From: Adhaeribacter rhizoryzae
GTDB lineage: Bacteria; Bacteroidota; Bacteroidia; Cytophagales; Hymenobacteraceae
Reading direction: 5' to 3'
DNA: 64,000 nucleotides
NCBI RefSeq assembly: GCF_008629685.1
Contig: NZ_VWSF01000001.1
Location: forward strand, 248,001 to 312,000
Below are positions 9,079 to 18,995 of the stretch, one piece after another. The translations under genes and the position numbers were made by a program. Every line of letters begins with the position of its first letter. Positions within the stretch are counted from its first letter, which is position 1. The notes below the pieces were generated by a model that saw only the letters and a program-made list of their open reading frames with translations, did not search any database and was not told where the DNA came from.

Positions 9079-12000
9079 ATGAAGCATCAGTATCTTGCGT
9101 ATTTTTTAAGTATTATTTTTTTATTTTTTTCTAACGCCTGCACGGTTAACCGGCCATTTTACAGCAGTGCGGTAGCCAACTGGAAAACCGTGGGGCCTCC
9201 CGACAGTAGCCGGCTAAAATATACCGTTTTCTTAATTGGGGATGTAGGCGCTCCGGAAAAAGACCCGCTGGAGCCATCGTTAAAACTGCTGCAATCGCAA
9301 ATGCTGGCGGCCGGAGCTAACAGCGCTACGGTATTTTTAGGCGATAATATTTACAGCTACGGCCTGACCGAAGCTGGTTCGCCGGGCCGAAAAACCGACG
9401 AAGAACGTATTATTACGCAGCTCGACCGGTTTAAAGGCTACCAAGGCGAAAAATACATGATTGCGGGTAACCACGATTGGGCCCAGGGTTTACCCGGTGG
9501 CCTGCGGTCGGTAATCCGGCAGGAAGTATTTGTAGAAGAATACTTGAAAGACTCGACGTTTGTAACCGGCGGTGACTTTTTTGTACCCGACGAAGGCTGC
9601 CCCGGCCCCTACGAAGTTTATTTGCAGGAAGATGTGGTATTTATTGCGCTAAACTCGCAGTGGTGGCTGCAGGAAGAAGAACGTCCTTACGGGCCCAATA
9701 ATTATTGCAACGTAGCCGACGAAGTAGAGGTACTTACCCGCCTCGAAGATATTATAGCCCGGAATAACGGCAAGCATATTGTCGTGGTAGGGCACCACCC
9801 TTTATTCAGCAACGGCGTACACGGCGGCAACTTCCAGTTACTCGACCACATCTTTCCGCTTACCCTCATCGAACCCTGGCTGGTTTTACCGTTGCCGGTT
9901 ATTGGTTCTATTTACCCGTGGGCCCGCAAATACGGCGGCATCAGTCAGGATATTGCTCACCCCAAATACCAGGCTTATGTGCAGGGGCTTATGAATATTT
10001 TTCAGCGCTACCCCAACGTGGTGTATGCCGGGGGCCACGAGCACAATATTCAGCACTTTAAGCACGGCAATGTTAATACCATCGTTAGCGGCTCGGGTTG
10101 CAAAACCCAGCACATGAAATTAGGCGGCGGCGATGCCTTATTCGGCCACGAAGCAAAAGGTTACGCCAAAGTAAATTATTACGACAACGGCGAGGCTTGG
10201 GTAGAATTCTGGGAGCCGGTAGGCGATGGCTCAACCGGTAAATTATTCTTCCGGACGCAGATGTATACTAAAAAGGGCGGCACCCCGGTAGCTACCCCAA
10301 TTGCCGAAGACAAAACACCAGCCCTCTCGACCCGGAATTACCGCGACAGCACCATTACCCTGCCAGCTAACCCCATGTACCAGGCTGGTAAGCTAAAAGA
10401 ATTATTTTTAGGCGAGCATTACCGCCATATATGGGCTACCCCGGTAAAAATGCCTTACCTAGACTTACGCACCGAAAAAAGTGGCCTGCGGCCTTACCGC
10501 GTAGGTGGCGGCAAGCAAACCATTTCGCTGCGGCTCCGCAACGAAGAAGGCCACGAGTTTACCCTGCGGTCGGTAAATAAAAATCCTACTCAGGTATTGC
10601 CAAAACCGCTACAGGAAACTATTGCCCGCGACCTGATGCAGGACCAAATTTCGGCACAGCACCCTTACGGCGCGTTGGTGTTGCCGCCGCTGGCCAAAGC
10701 CGCCGGCGTATTTCACGTAAACCCCGAACTGTTTTATATTCCTTCGGACCCCGCATTAGGGCAATACCGGAATCAGTTTGCCGGCACCGTTGCTATATTG
10801 GAAGAAAACCCCGACGAAAGCCACGAGAATGTAGCCAGTTTGGGAAATGCGCTGAATTTGGTAGGTACCGATAAAGTGCTGGAACGCAAAATAGATAACA
10901 ACGATAATACCGTAGATGAGACGGCGTTTGCCCGGGCACGGTTATTTGATATGCTGATTGGCGATTGGGACCGGCACGAAGGCCAGTGGCGCTGGGCCGA
11001 AAGTAAAACCGAAGACGGCCGCTTATTTACGCCGGTGCCCAAAGACCGCGATGCGGCTTTCTTTAAAACCGATGGTGTTTTGCCTTACCTGGCTACCCGC
11101 AAGTGGGGCATTCGCAACTTCCAGAACTTTGGCTATGATTTCGGAGATTACATCGGCCTGAACCTAAGCGCCCTGACTAACGATCATACTTTTTTATCAA
11201 GGGTAACAAAAGCCGAATGGATGGCCTTGGCTGAAAAAATGAAAGTCGATATTACCGATGAAGTTATCGAAGCAGCTTTGAAAGAATTCCCGTCCGAAGT
11301 ATACGCCCAATCGGCACCCGAAATTGCCGCAAAATTAAAAGCCCGACGCGATATGTTGCCCCAATTGGCCGCCGATTATTATGCTTTTCTGGCCAAAACC
11401 GTAGATGTAGCCGGCAGCAACCGCACCGAATATTTTAAGGTAAATCGCCGCAACGATAAAGAAACCGAGGTAGAAGTTCGGAATATTAAACTCGACGGTA
11501 CCATGGGCCGCAAACTGTACGAGCGTACTTTTTATACCGATGAAACAAACGAAATACGGCTATACGGCTTGGGCGGCAAAGATATTTTTGAAGTGACCGG
11601 CGAGGTAGGAGATGGTATTTTAATCCGGATAATTGGCGGCGATGACCGCGACAGCATTGCCGATAATTCTTCGGTGGGTGGTTTGCGTCGGAAAACGGTG
11701 GTGTATGATACGAAAGATAATAATGTTTTTCATTTTGGCTCCGAAACTAAAGACCGGACCGAAGCGGCCGGCGAAGTAAATATTTATAGCCGTACCGAAC
11801 ATAAAGTACCCTATTTAGGGCCGCGCCTGGCCCTGCAATATAACGTAGACGATCAGCTTTACCTGGGGGGCGGACTGGTTTATCGGCGGTATAAATTCCG
11901 GAAAGAGCCTTTTGCCGTTGAGCACAGCCTGTTGGGTAATTATGCTTTTGCCACCGGGGCTTATAACCTGCGCTACAAAGGTATTTTTACCAATATTATA

Positions 12001-12867
12001 AAAGATTGGGATTTAGATTTCCGGGCCAGTATTAACGGTCCGCAGTTACTGGCCAATTATTTTGGACAGGGCAACGAAACCGAAGCCAACGAAGAAAACA
12101 TCCGGGATTACCGCGTGCGGTTTAAGCGGTATATCGTAAACCCAACCCTTACCTACGATATTTTCCACTTCTTAAAAATAGGGGTTGGGCCTACTTACGA
12201 CCAGTTTCAGGTAGAACGGGAATCTTCGGGGCCGGCGGCACGGGCTTTAATTGCGGGCTCCGAAACCGATGCCAGTTCTTTCCGGATGAACGAGTATATT
12301 GGTGCCCGCGCTTTTATGAATGTAGTAGCCGTGAGCAACGAGGTTAATCCGTACATCGGCATTAAATGGTTGAATGAATTTTCGGTTAACCAGCAACTGG
12401 GCCACGAAAAATACCGCTTTACCAGGCTAAGTTCCGAAGTGATGTTTTACCTCACACCTAATTTCCCGTTTAAGCTTACATGGGCGGGGCGCATTGGCGG
12501 GGCGCACAACTTTGGCGATTACCGGTTTTACCAATCCAATACTTTGGGGGGTACCACTAATTTAAGAGGATATCGCATAACCCGGTTTGCAGGTCGGAGT
12601 AATTTTTACGCTAACGCTGAGGCACGTGTTCACCTCGCCAATTTTAATTTTTATTTATTTCCGGGCACCTTTGGCGTTTTAGCGCTGGTTGATCACGGTC
12701 GGGTTTTTGCCGACGACGATGCTTCGAAAAGTTTATTCAAAGGTTTGCACCGGGGCGTGGGCGGTGGTATTTGGGTAGATGTGCTGCGCAAAGCCGTGGT
12801 ATCGGGTACTTACAGCGTTGGTGAAAAAGAAAAATTATTTAACCTGAACTTTGGATTTTTGTTTTAA
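9079..12867 (+). CDS. Giant lipoprotein: metallophosphoesterase, kinase-like middle region and Omp85/BamA-like barrel
   Basis: 1262 residues from ATG 9079, chosen because it begins a lipoprotein signal (MKHQYLAYFL, hydrophobic run, SNAC with Cys21). Residues about 48-370 are a calcineurin-like phosphoesterase with GDVG, FLGDNIY, GNHDW, VVGHHPLFS and GGHEHNIQ metal motifs. Residues about 420-850 are less standard but contain FDMLIGDWDRHEGQWRW (about 622-638), resembling the catalytic LIGNxDRH loop of HipA/CotH/Fam20-type kinases. The last 380 residues are beta-rich with GTTNLRGYRITRFAGRSNFY and an aromatic C-terminus (LNFGFLF), as in Omp85-type surface-antigen barrels. This suggests an outer-membrane-anchored phosphatase on an outer-membrane porin or export scaffold. 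Overall function unknown. Confidence 0.85.
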   Translation: MKHQYLAYFLSIIFLFFSNACTVNRPFYSSAVANWKTVGPPDSSRLKYTVFLIGDVGAPEKDPLEPSLKLLQSQMLAAGANSATVFLGDNIYSYGLTEAGSPGRKTDEERIITQLDRFKGYQGEKYMIAGNHDWAQGLPGGLRSVIRQEVFVEEYLKDSTFVTGGDFFVPDEGCPGPYEVYLQEDVVFIALNSQWWLQEEERPYGPNNYCNVADEVEVLTRLEDIIARNNGKHIVVVGHHPLFSNGVHGGNFQLLDHIFPLTLIEPWLVLPLPVIGSIYPWARKYGGISQDIAHPKYQAYVQGLMNIFQRYPNVVYAGGHEHNIQHFKHGNVNTIVSGSGCKTQHMKLGGGDALFGHEAKGYAKVNYYDNGEAWVEFWEPVGDGSTGKLFFRTQMYTKKGGTPVATPIAEDKTPALSTRNYRDSTITLPANPMYQAGKLKELFLGEHYRHIWATPVKMPYLDLRTEKSGLRPYRVGGGKQTISLRLRNEEGHEFTLRSVNKNPTQVLPKPLQETIARDLMQDQISAQHPYGALVLPPLAKAAGVFHVNPELFYIPSDPALGQYRNQFAGTVAILEENPDESHENVASLGNALNLVGTDKVLERKIDNNDNTVDETAFARARLFDMLIGDWDRHEGQWRWAESKTEDGRLFTPVPKDRDAAFFKTDGVLPYLATRKWGIRNFQNFGYDFGDYIGLNLSALTNDHTFLSRVTKAEWMALAEKMKVDITDEVIEAALKEFPSEVYAQSAPEIAAKLKARRDMLPQLAADYYAFLAKTVDVAGSNRTEYFKVNRRNDKETEVEVRNIKLDGTMGRKLYERTFYTDETNEIRLYGLGGKDIFEVTGEVGDGILIRIIGGDDRDSIADNSSVGGLRRKTVVYDTKDNNVFHFGSETKDRTEAAGEVNIYSRTEHKVPYLGPRLALQYNVDDQLYLGGGLVYRRYKFRKEPFAVEHSLLGNYAFATGAYNLRYKGIFTNIIKDWDLDFRASINGPQLLANYFGQGNETEANEENIRDYRVRFKRYIVNPTLTYDIFHFLKIGVGPTYDQFQVERESSGPAARALIAGSETDASSFRMNEYIGARAFMNVVAVSNEVNPYIGIKWLNEFSVNQQLGHEKYRFTRLSSEVMFYLTPNFPFKLTWAGRIGGAHNFGDYRFYQSNTLGGTTNLRGYRITRFAGRSNFYANAEARVHLANFNFYLFPGTFGVLALVDHGRVFADDDASKSLFKGLHRGVGGGIWVDVLRKAVVSGTYSVGEKEKLFNLNFGFLF

Positions 12868-12941
12868 CCTACTCCAAACAAATGCAAGCTGGTAAGCAAA
12901 GGGTAGGTCTTAAGAATAAAATTTTATTTAAGAAGTCGTAA

Positions 12942-14027
12942 ATGAAAGTAAATAATAAATGGCTGTTCTTGCTGGGGTTGTTATGCTGCCCTACTATTTT
13001 GTTGGCGCAGGTGCCTTCCGATTCGGCTAACAATGCTCCAATCGCAATCCCAACTGCTACCGTAGTCGATGAAAAAGAATTTGCCAACCCTTCGGTAATT
13101 GGCATGGGTAAAAGCAAGGGCATTATTGTTAATTACGAATGGCAACCCAATTTTGGCATTACCTCTACTTCGCCGCAGGATAATATTGGCAACAAACAAG
13201 GCGAGGTACGGCGCAATAATAAATTCGACCTAAAATTATATGCACCGCTGGTTAATAATCCGCACTTTAAAATGGTAGCCGGCTTTAATTACGCGTTCGA
13301 AGAATTTAATTTTAAATATCCGCTGCCGCCCGAATATCCGTTTTACAGCAACATTGAAGACCGGAACCTGAAAAGCATTAGCGGCCAACTGGTGGTGCTG
13401 CGCCCAATTAACGAAAAAAACTTTTACATAGTGCGCGCCAAAGGCGAGCTGAACGGCGATTATAACAGCAAACAAGTAGCAGTGCCCGATTATTTAAAAA
13501 CCACGGTGGAGTTTTTGTACGGCTGGAAAAAGAGCCCGTCTTACTCGTATGGTTTTGGGGCGCAATTGGGTTATGCCTTGGGCCGCCGCCGCATTTACCC
13601 GGCTTTTTTGTATAACCGCACCTTTAACCCCAAGTGGGGCATAGAAGCCATTTTGCCGGCCAATGCCGATGTGCGGTATAACCAGTCGGAGCGTTCGTTG
13701 TGGTTTGCCGGGTTCTCGGTAGATGGCGCCAGCTACAATATTAACGTGCGCAACATTGGCATTCCGGAACTGGAAACCTTAGAATTACGCCGTTCCGAAA
13801 TAAGAGGCCGCGTGCGCTGGGAAAGGGAGATTTATGATTTTCTGTGGTTTGGCGTAGAAGCCGGTTACCGCAAAAATATAAATTTTAACGCTTTTGAAAA
13901 TGAAGCGAACGATGGTTTCTTCTTCGCGAAAAGGGAAGATCCGGTTATCGAGAATAAATTAAAAGGAGCAGCGCTTTTTAACGTCGAAATATTTCTGGTA
14001 CCGCCCCGCCGTTTCTTAAAGCAGTAA
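12942..14027 (+). CDS. DUF6268-like outer-membrane beta-barrel protein
   Basis: 361 residues with signal peptide LFLLGLLCCPTILLAQ. The mature protein is beta-rich with alternating aromatic residues, for example IGMGKSKGIIVNYEWQPNFG, YGFGAQLGYALGRRRIYPAF and FLWFGVEAGYRKNINFN, typical of outer-membrane barrels in Bacteroidota. It starts 75 bp after the phosphoesterase-barrel gene on the same strand and may be co-transcribed. Catalytic residues are not evident; the role is unknown. Family assignment to DUF6268 is from overall look and is moderate. Confidence 0.75.
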   Translation: MKVNNKWLFLLGLLCCPTILLAQVPSDSANNAPIAIPTATVVDEKEFANPSVIGMGKSKGIIVNYEWQPNFGITSTSPQDNIGNKQGEVRRNNKFDLKLYAPLVNNPHFKMVAGFNYAFEEFNFKYPLPPEYPFYSNIEDRNLKSISGQLVVLRPINEKNFYIVRAKGELNGDYNSKQVAVPDYLKTTVEFLYGWKKSPSYSYGFGAQLGYALGRRRIYPAFLYNRTFNPKWGIEAILPANADVRYNQSERSLWFAGFSVDGASYNINVRNIGIPELETLELRRSEIRGRVRWEREIYDFLWFGVEAGYRKNINFNAFENEANDGFFFAKREDPVIENKLKGAALFNVEIFLVPPRRFLKQ

Positions 14028-14118
14028 TCAGGCTGGTTATTAACTGTGTTCAGTCAAATTGGGGAAGGCACGGAAGTAAATCCGCGCCATAGAGAGTGAT
14101 GGAGTTTAGGTGTACATT

Positions 14119-14207
14119 ATTGTAGTCATCCTGAGCTTGTCGAAGGATCTATAACAACATTATAAAGTTAAATTTAGATCCTTCGACAAGCTCAGGATGA
14201 CTACAAT
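14119..14207. repeat. Dispersed inverted repeat, TCATCCTGAGCTTGTCGAAG family (intact copy)
   Basis: A near-perfect 32-bp inverted repeat: left arm 14119-14150 and right arm 14176-14207 with a 25-bp spacer. The core is TCATCCTGAGCTTGTCGAAG. A second, one-armed copy is at about 34668-34720. The arrangement is REP/MITE-like; as it lies downstream of one gene and of a convergent neighbour it may also stop transcription. Confidence 0.85.
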
Positions 14208-14321
14208 ATTTTAAACGCATTAACTAATTTGGTAATAATATTATTTTTGCGCTTCAAGGAAAACATGCAAGTAAATCTGCAGCATAAAGAACCCCAATAA
14301 TAAATAGGAGAGAATATTAAA

Positions 14322-15614
14322 TCAGGGTTTGGTAGCGTTTTCGGATAGCCTTTTTATGATAACTTTATCTATTTTAATGCCGTCCATATCTACAATTTCA
14401 AATTCTACACCGTTGTACACGAATTTTTCGGCGGTAGCGGGTAAGCGGCCTAAATAATGAATAATAAAGCCAGCCAGGGTTAAATATTCGTTATTTCTTT
14501 GAATAAATTCCCTTTTCAGTTCTTTGTTTAATTCCTGTATTAAGGTAGAGCCTTTTACGAGGTAAGAACCATTATCCCGCTTAATCATGGCAGGTTCGTT
14601 AGATTCGTCGGTGTCGGGTAAATTACCCACAATGGCCTCCAAAATATCGTGCAGTGTTATAATGCCCTCTACCGAGCCAAATTCATCTACCACCACGCCC
14701 AAATATTGCTTGTGCTTTTTAAATAAATTAAGTACGGCGTTGGCCAGCATGGTTTCGGAAACGAAAATAGGTTTCTTCAATACATCGGTTAGCGAATGCC
14801 GGGGGTTAAGCATATTTTCGTAGTAATCTTTGGAGTTTAAAATACCAATTACATTATCAACTACCCCGTTCGAAACCAGGAATTTGGAATGCACGCTCTT
14901 CCGGATTTTTTCCTTAATATTTTCTTCGGGTGCATTAATATCAATCCATTCTACGTCTTTCCGGTGGGTTTTTAAATCGCGCGCTTTCTGACCGGCATAG
15001 TTAAAAATATTCTGGTGCAATTCGCTTTCTTCTTTGGCCAGTACGCCTTGTTTGCCGGCCGTTTTTATTATTTGCCTTAATTCTTCTTCCGATAATTTAT
15101 CTTCGGCGGTTTCTTTAATGCCCAGCAGCCGCACCACCAGGTTGGTAGAGCCTGATAATAATTTTACCAACGGTAAGGTAAGCGTGGTAAAACCCTTAAT
15201 AATAGGTGCCACAAACAGCGCAATTTTATCGGCGTTGCCCATGGCAATGGTTTTGGGAATTAGCTCCCCAATTACAATAGAAAAATACGTGATAAGCCCA
15301 ATAACAATGGTAATAGAAAGAGCCTCGGCGTAAGGTTGCAGAAAACTAACCTGACTGATGAGCGGTTGCACATCGTCGGAAAGGGCTGCGCCGCCGTAAG
15401 CACCCGATACAATGCCAATTAAAGTAATACCTACCTGAATAGCCGAAAGAAAATCTTCGGGTTGGCTCAGCAGGTCCATAATAATTTTGGCATTTTTGCT
15501 GCCGCCTTGCGCTTTTTGGGCTATGCGGCTTTTTTTAACCGAAATAATAGATATTTCGGACAGGGCGAAAAAACTATTGAGTAAGGTTAAAATAATTAAA
15601 ACTAAAATTTCCAT
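14322..15614 (-). CDS. CNNM/CorC (hemolysin C-like) transporter with CBS domains
   Basis: 430 residues. The N-terminal DUF21/CNNM membrane domain starts MEILVLIILTLLNSFFALSE and has IGELIPKTIAMGN. Two CBS domains follow (HSKFLVSNGVVDNVIGILNS, VVVDEFGSVEGIITLHDILE), then a C-terminal CorC_HlyC domain (LTLAGFIIHYLGRLPATAEK). Such proteins handle Mg2+/Co2+ efflux or are wrongly named hemolysins. Length is typical. Located in the inner membrane. Convergent with the upstream outer-membrane gene; the repeat at 14119 lies between them. Confidence 0.92.
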   Translation of the reverse strand: MEILVLIILTLLNSFFALSEISIISVKKSRIAQKAQGGSKNAKIIMDLLSQPEDFLSAIQVGITLIGIVSGAYGGAALSDDVQPLISQVSFLQPYAEALSITIVIGLITYFSIVIGELIPKTIAMGNADKIALFVAPIIKGFTTLTLPLVKLLSGSTNLVVRLLGIKETAEDKLSEEELRQIIKTAGKQGVLAKEESELHQNIFNYAGQKARDLKTHRKDVEWIDINAPEENIKEKIRKSVHSKFLVSNGVVDNVIGILNSKDYYENMLNPRHSLTDVLKKPIFVSETMLANAVLNLFKKHKQYLGVVVDEFGSVEGIITLHDILEAIVGNLPDTDESNEPAMIKRDNGSYLVKGSTLIQELNKELKREFIQRNNEYLTLAGFIIHYLGRLPATAEKFVYNGVEFEIVDMDGIKIDKVIIKRLSENATKP

Positions 15615-15803
15615 AGTTTGAGTAATGTTGCCTTAGATAGTGGCATCCAGTTCGGGTAATTTGTAAAGGGTCGGGCTCCAAAGTATAGCCTCCGCACCAA
15701 CCCCGGGTAATATTTATGATCTACGCAGTCTGGTTGGCAACGATAGCCAGTTAATATTATTTGGTTAATCGCTAAACTTAAACCTTGGTGTTGGCTAAAA
15801 AAA

Positions 15804-15830
15804 ATAGCCGGAGCATGAACATCCGGCTAT
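15804..15830 (-). terminator. Intrinsic terminator of the ICMT-like gene
   Basis: The stem pairs ATAGCCGGA (15804-15812) with TCCGGCTAT (15822-15830). On the minus strand it is followed by a run of T (AAAAAAAA on the plus strand just before 15804). It lies 28 bp past the stop of the 15858-16598 gene. Confidence 0.85.
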
Positions 15831-15857
15831 CAAGAACTTAAAGTAATATTTTAGAGG

Positions 15858-16598
15858 TTACCGGCCAACAATATCTAATATTTTGGTGTTCTTTTTAAGC
15901 GTACGCAGCACTAAAAAAGTAATTGCCCCCAGAATAAATATTACTTGCCAGAGCACATCTATTTTAAACTCGCCTTCGGCAAAAAAGTAGCTTAAAATAT
16001 TAATGAGTACAAACGAAACTACTGTGGCAAACAAACCATTATACTCCCGCTTAAGCACGTTGCGCATCGAAAACTCCAGGTTAGAAGGTACCCAGCCCGA
16101 AAGGCGGGGTAAAAAAGCGGGCGTGCGGCTGGCCCAGGCTTCGTAGCGCGCCGAATAATTGCGGCGCAAAAACTCTTCTTCGGCGTACATAATCCGTTCG
16201 TAATAAATCCAGTAGGCCAGGGCGCAAATTAATACAAACCACCACACCCCAATAAACATAAACAAGCCCAGCCACATCAGAAAGTTACCCAAATACAGCG
16301 GGTGCCGTACCACGGAGTAAATACCGGTTTCGTTTAGGGTTTCGGCTACTTGTTTTTCGGTGTTGCGGCCCGAGGTACCTTTAGGCGTAAAACCAATGGT
16401 AAGAGCTCTTACTATTAAGCCCAGGAACGAAACGCCAAAGCAAATAAGGCCCCAGCTAACGCTGGTAATTAGGGGATGGGTGGTATCCTGGTAAAAATAA
16501 ATAACCGCAATGGCAAAAGGGTACAAGAGCACCGGCAACCAGCTTCTTCTTTTAAATAACCAGTTTCCGTCGCGTTCAAACTCTTCTCTAAGGGGCAT
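15858..16598 (-). CDS. Isoprenylcysteine-carboxyl-methyltransferase/PEMT-like membrane protein
   Basis: 246 residues, multi-pass membrane protein. The signature region is GIYSVVRHPLYLGNFLMWLG followed by EEEFLRRNYSARYEAWASRT, the SAM-binding pattern of ICMT/PEMT-type methyltransferases (His and Glu-Glu motifs present). A second hydrophobic part at about 180-240 has two further helices. Bacterial members methylate unknown lipids or membrane compounds. Own terminator downstream; upstream neighbour ppk1 is on the same strand but 176 bp away. Substrate unknown. Confidence 0.85.
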   Translation of the reverse strand: MPLREEFERDGNWLFKRRSWLPVLLYPFAIAVIYFYQDTTHPLITSVSWGLICFGVSFLGLIVRALTIGFTPKGTSGRNTEKQVAETLNETGIYSVVRHPLYLGNFLMWLGLFMFIGVWWFVLICALAYWIYYERIMYAEEEFLRRNYSARYEAWASRTPAFLPRLSGWVPSNLEFSMRNVLKREYNGLFATVVSFVLINILSYFFAEGEFKIDVLWQVIFILGAITFLVLRTLKKNTKILDIVGR

Positions 16599-16707
16599 AA
16601 AATTTATTAATCAAAAGGTAATAATCAGGCAATTTAGGTTTGCAAGGGTCAAAAGTACTTAAAACCTAATTTACTTTAATCTAATTGGTTAATAAATTTT
16701 AACGAGC

Positions 16708-16758
16708 GTGGCTGGTACATGCTGTTTTGCCTGCTGCCAAATAGCATGTACCAGCCAC
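16708..16758. terminator. Long hairpin downstream of ppk1
   Basis: A perfect 16-bp inverted repeat: left arm 16708-16723 (GTGGCTGGTACATGCT) and right arm 16743-16758, loop 19 nt. It lies 17 bp beyond the ppk1 stop. No strong T-run follows on the minus strand, so it may be a REP-like mRNA-end hairpin rather than a classical terminator. Confidence 0.65.
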
Positions 16759-16774
16759 TAATTTACCCAAAATA

Positions 16775-18853
16775 TTACGTTTCGGGTACCAGGGTTTTCT
16801 CGTAAGCCGGGTTTAACTCTTTCAGGAAATGGTAAGTAGCGTACTGCGACCGGGTTTCGGGTTCGGTGCTGCGGCGCAGGTATACGTTGCGGGTATTCCG
16901 GGCTTTTACGTTATCGATGCGTTGCAATTCTACAATATGCCGGATTTCCTGCCGCAGGGTTTCATTATAAATAGGAAAGCCCACTTCAATGCGGCGGTTC
17001 AGGTTACGCGTCATCCAGTCGGCGGAGGCTATGTACAGCTTTTCCTGGTTGTTGTTGCAAAATATATAAACCCGGGCGTGTTCTAAGTAGCGGTCGATGA
17101 TGCTGCGAACGGTAATATTATCGCTTAAGCCCGGAATTCCCGGAATAAGGCTGCAGATACCCCGTACAATTAATTCTACCTTTACGCCGGCTTTGCTGGC
17201 TTCGTACAGCCGCAAAATCATACGTTCGTCCTGCAAGGCATTCATTTTTAAAATCAGGTAAGCCGGTAAACCTTTTTTTGCATTACGGATTTCTTCGTTT
17301 ATCAGGTCGTTAAAGCGATCGCGCATGTTAAAAGGCGCTACAAGCAAATGCTTAAACCGCTTATTGGGCAACCGATCGAAAAAGAACTGAAATACTTTTT
17401 CTACATCTTTCGTCAGGCGCACATCGCGGGTAAAAATAGCGTGGTCGGCGTAAATGTATGAGGTAACTTCATTAAAATTACCGGTGCTCAGGTAAGCGTA
17501 GTTAACCATTTTGCGGCCTTCCTGGCGGGTAACCAAGCCTAATTTGGTGTGCACTTTATAGCCTTCTACCCCGTAGATTACCGTGGCGCCGGCTTTCTCC
17601 AGTTTTTGGGCCCAGTAAATATTAGATTCTTCGTCGAAACGGGCTTTTAGTTCTACTACTACGGTTACCAACTTGCCGTTTTCGGCCGCTTTTACCAGCG
17701 CTTTTGCTACTTTCGATTTATCGGCTACCCGGTAGAGTGTGGCGCTAATGGCTTTTACAGCCGGATCAGCCGCCGCTTCTTCGAAAAACCGGATAACGTA
17801 CTCGAAAGACTGGTAAGGATAATGCAATAAAAAATCCTGGTGATAAATGGCTTCGAGCATACTTTTATGAAACCGTAATTGCGGGTGGGGCAGGGTAGGC
17901 TGCGGCTCGTACTTCAGGCGCGGCAAATCAAAATCGGGGAAACTAAAAAACTCGCGGAAGTTGTGGTATTTGCTGCCGCTGATTAATTCATCGTCGGTAA
18001 TGCCGGTTTTTATTTGAATAATATCCAGCAGCGCGGCCGGGGTAGCCGGGTCGTACAGCAACCGGGCCGGATAACCGGTTTCACGTTTTTTCAGGCTCCT
18101 TTGTATTTTTGCCATCAGGTTGCCCGATACTTCTTCTTCAATATCCAGCTCGGCATCGCGCGATATTTTAATGGCGTACGCTTCGGCCTGGTTATAATCC
18201 GGAAACAGTTGGGGCAAACACAGCCGAATTACATCTTCCAGAAACAAAACGTAGTGGTTGCCGTCTTGCTCGGGCAATTTTACAAAGCGGCCGCCGTGTT
18301 TTTTTACCGGTACTTCCATTAGAGCAAAGGCTTCGGGGTGCAGTTGCGGGCGTTTGGGCTGAAACAGCCGGATAGCCAAATATACTACTTGGTCTTTCAG
18401 GAAAACATGCGGTACGCCATCCGTTAGCATAACCGGCGTTAAGAAGTTTTGCAGGTTTTTGGCAAAATATTGCCGCACAAACGTTTCCTGTTCCGGGCTT
18501 AATTCTTTTTCTGTCAGCAGGTTTATGTGCTCACTGCGTAAATCGGGCAATATTTGGTTCCGGAATATATCGCCGAGTTCGTGTTGCTGCCGGGTTACTT
18601 CCTCTATAATATTATCGAGCTCCTGCGACGGATCGTCTTTTAGTTTCTGGAGGGTTTTCTTTTTTAATTTTATCAGCTTTTTTAAAGTAGCAACCCGCAC
18701 TTTAAAATATTCATCCAGGTTAGACGAAAAAATAGCCATAAACTTAATGCGTTCCAGCAAAGGCACGGTTGGGTCTTTGGCCTCTTGCAGTACACGGTGG
18801 TTAAAAGCCAGCCAGCTTAGTTCACGGTTAAATATTTTTTTATCTTTTTCCAT
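16775..18853 (-). CDS. ppk1: Polyphosphate kinase 1
   Basis: 692 residues, the usual PPK1 length. It makes polyphosphate from ATP. The order is N-domain (IFNRELSWLAFNHRVLQEA), head domain, then two PLD-like catalytic domains. The phospho-acceptor His lies in EGYKVHTKLGLVTR and a second His region is IIDRYLEHARVYIFCN; DEESNIYWAQKLEKAGATVI and NYAYLSTGNFNEVTS are also typical. Cytoplasmic, membrane-associated. Downstream of sixA on the same strand with 142 bp between; a ppk-sixA neighbourhood is common in Bacteroidota. Confidence 0.97.
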   Translation of the reverse strand: MEKDKKIFNRELSWLAFNHRVLQEAKDPTVPLLERIKFMAIFSSNLDEYFKVRVATLKKLIKLKKKTLQKLKDDPSQELDNIIEEVTRQQHELGDIFRNQILPDLRSEHINLLTEKELSPEQETFVRQYFAKNLQNFLTPVMLTDGVPHVFLKDQVVYLAIRLFQPKRPQLHPEAFALMEVPVKKHGGRFVKLPEQDGNHYVLFLEDVIRLCLPQLFPDYNQAEAYAIKISRDAELDIEEEVSGNLMAKIQRSLKKRETGYPARLLYDPATPAALLDIIQIKTGITDDELISGSKYHNFREFFSFPDFDLPRLKYEPQPTLPHPQLRFHKSMLEAIYHQDFLLHYPYQSFEYVIRFFEEAAADPAVKAISATLYRVADKSKVAKALVKAAENGKLVTVVVELKARFDEESNIYWAQKLEKAGATVIYGVEGYKVHTKLGLVTRQEGRKMVNYAYLSTGNFNEVTSYIYADHAIFTRDVRLTKDVEKVFQFFFDRLPNKRFKHLLVAPFNMRDRFNDLINEEIRNAKKGLPAYLILKMNALQDERMILRLYEASKAGVKVELIVRGICSLIPGIPGLSDNITVRSIIDRYLEHARVYIFCNNNQEKLYIASADWMTRNLNRRIEVGFPIYNETLRQEIRHIVELQRIDNVKARNTRNVYLRRSTEPETRSQYATYHFLKELNPAYEKTLVPET

Positions 18854-18995
18854 AATAATACTTTGGTATTACCACCAGCAGCAACTCAGGTAATTTTTTC
18901 GAGCCCGGCAAAAATTAGTGGTTAATAAATATTTACAACAGCCATTTGCCCAGCCTGTTTTTTCTGTTTAACGTAGGTTAAGGCCGGGCAATATT

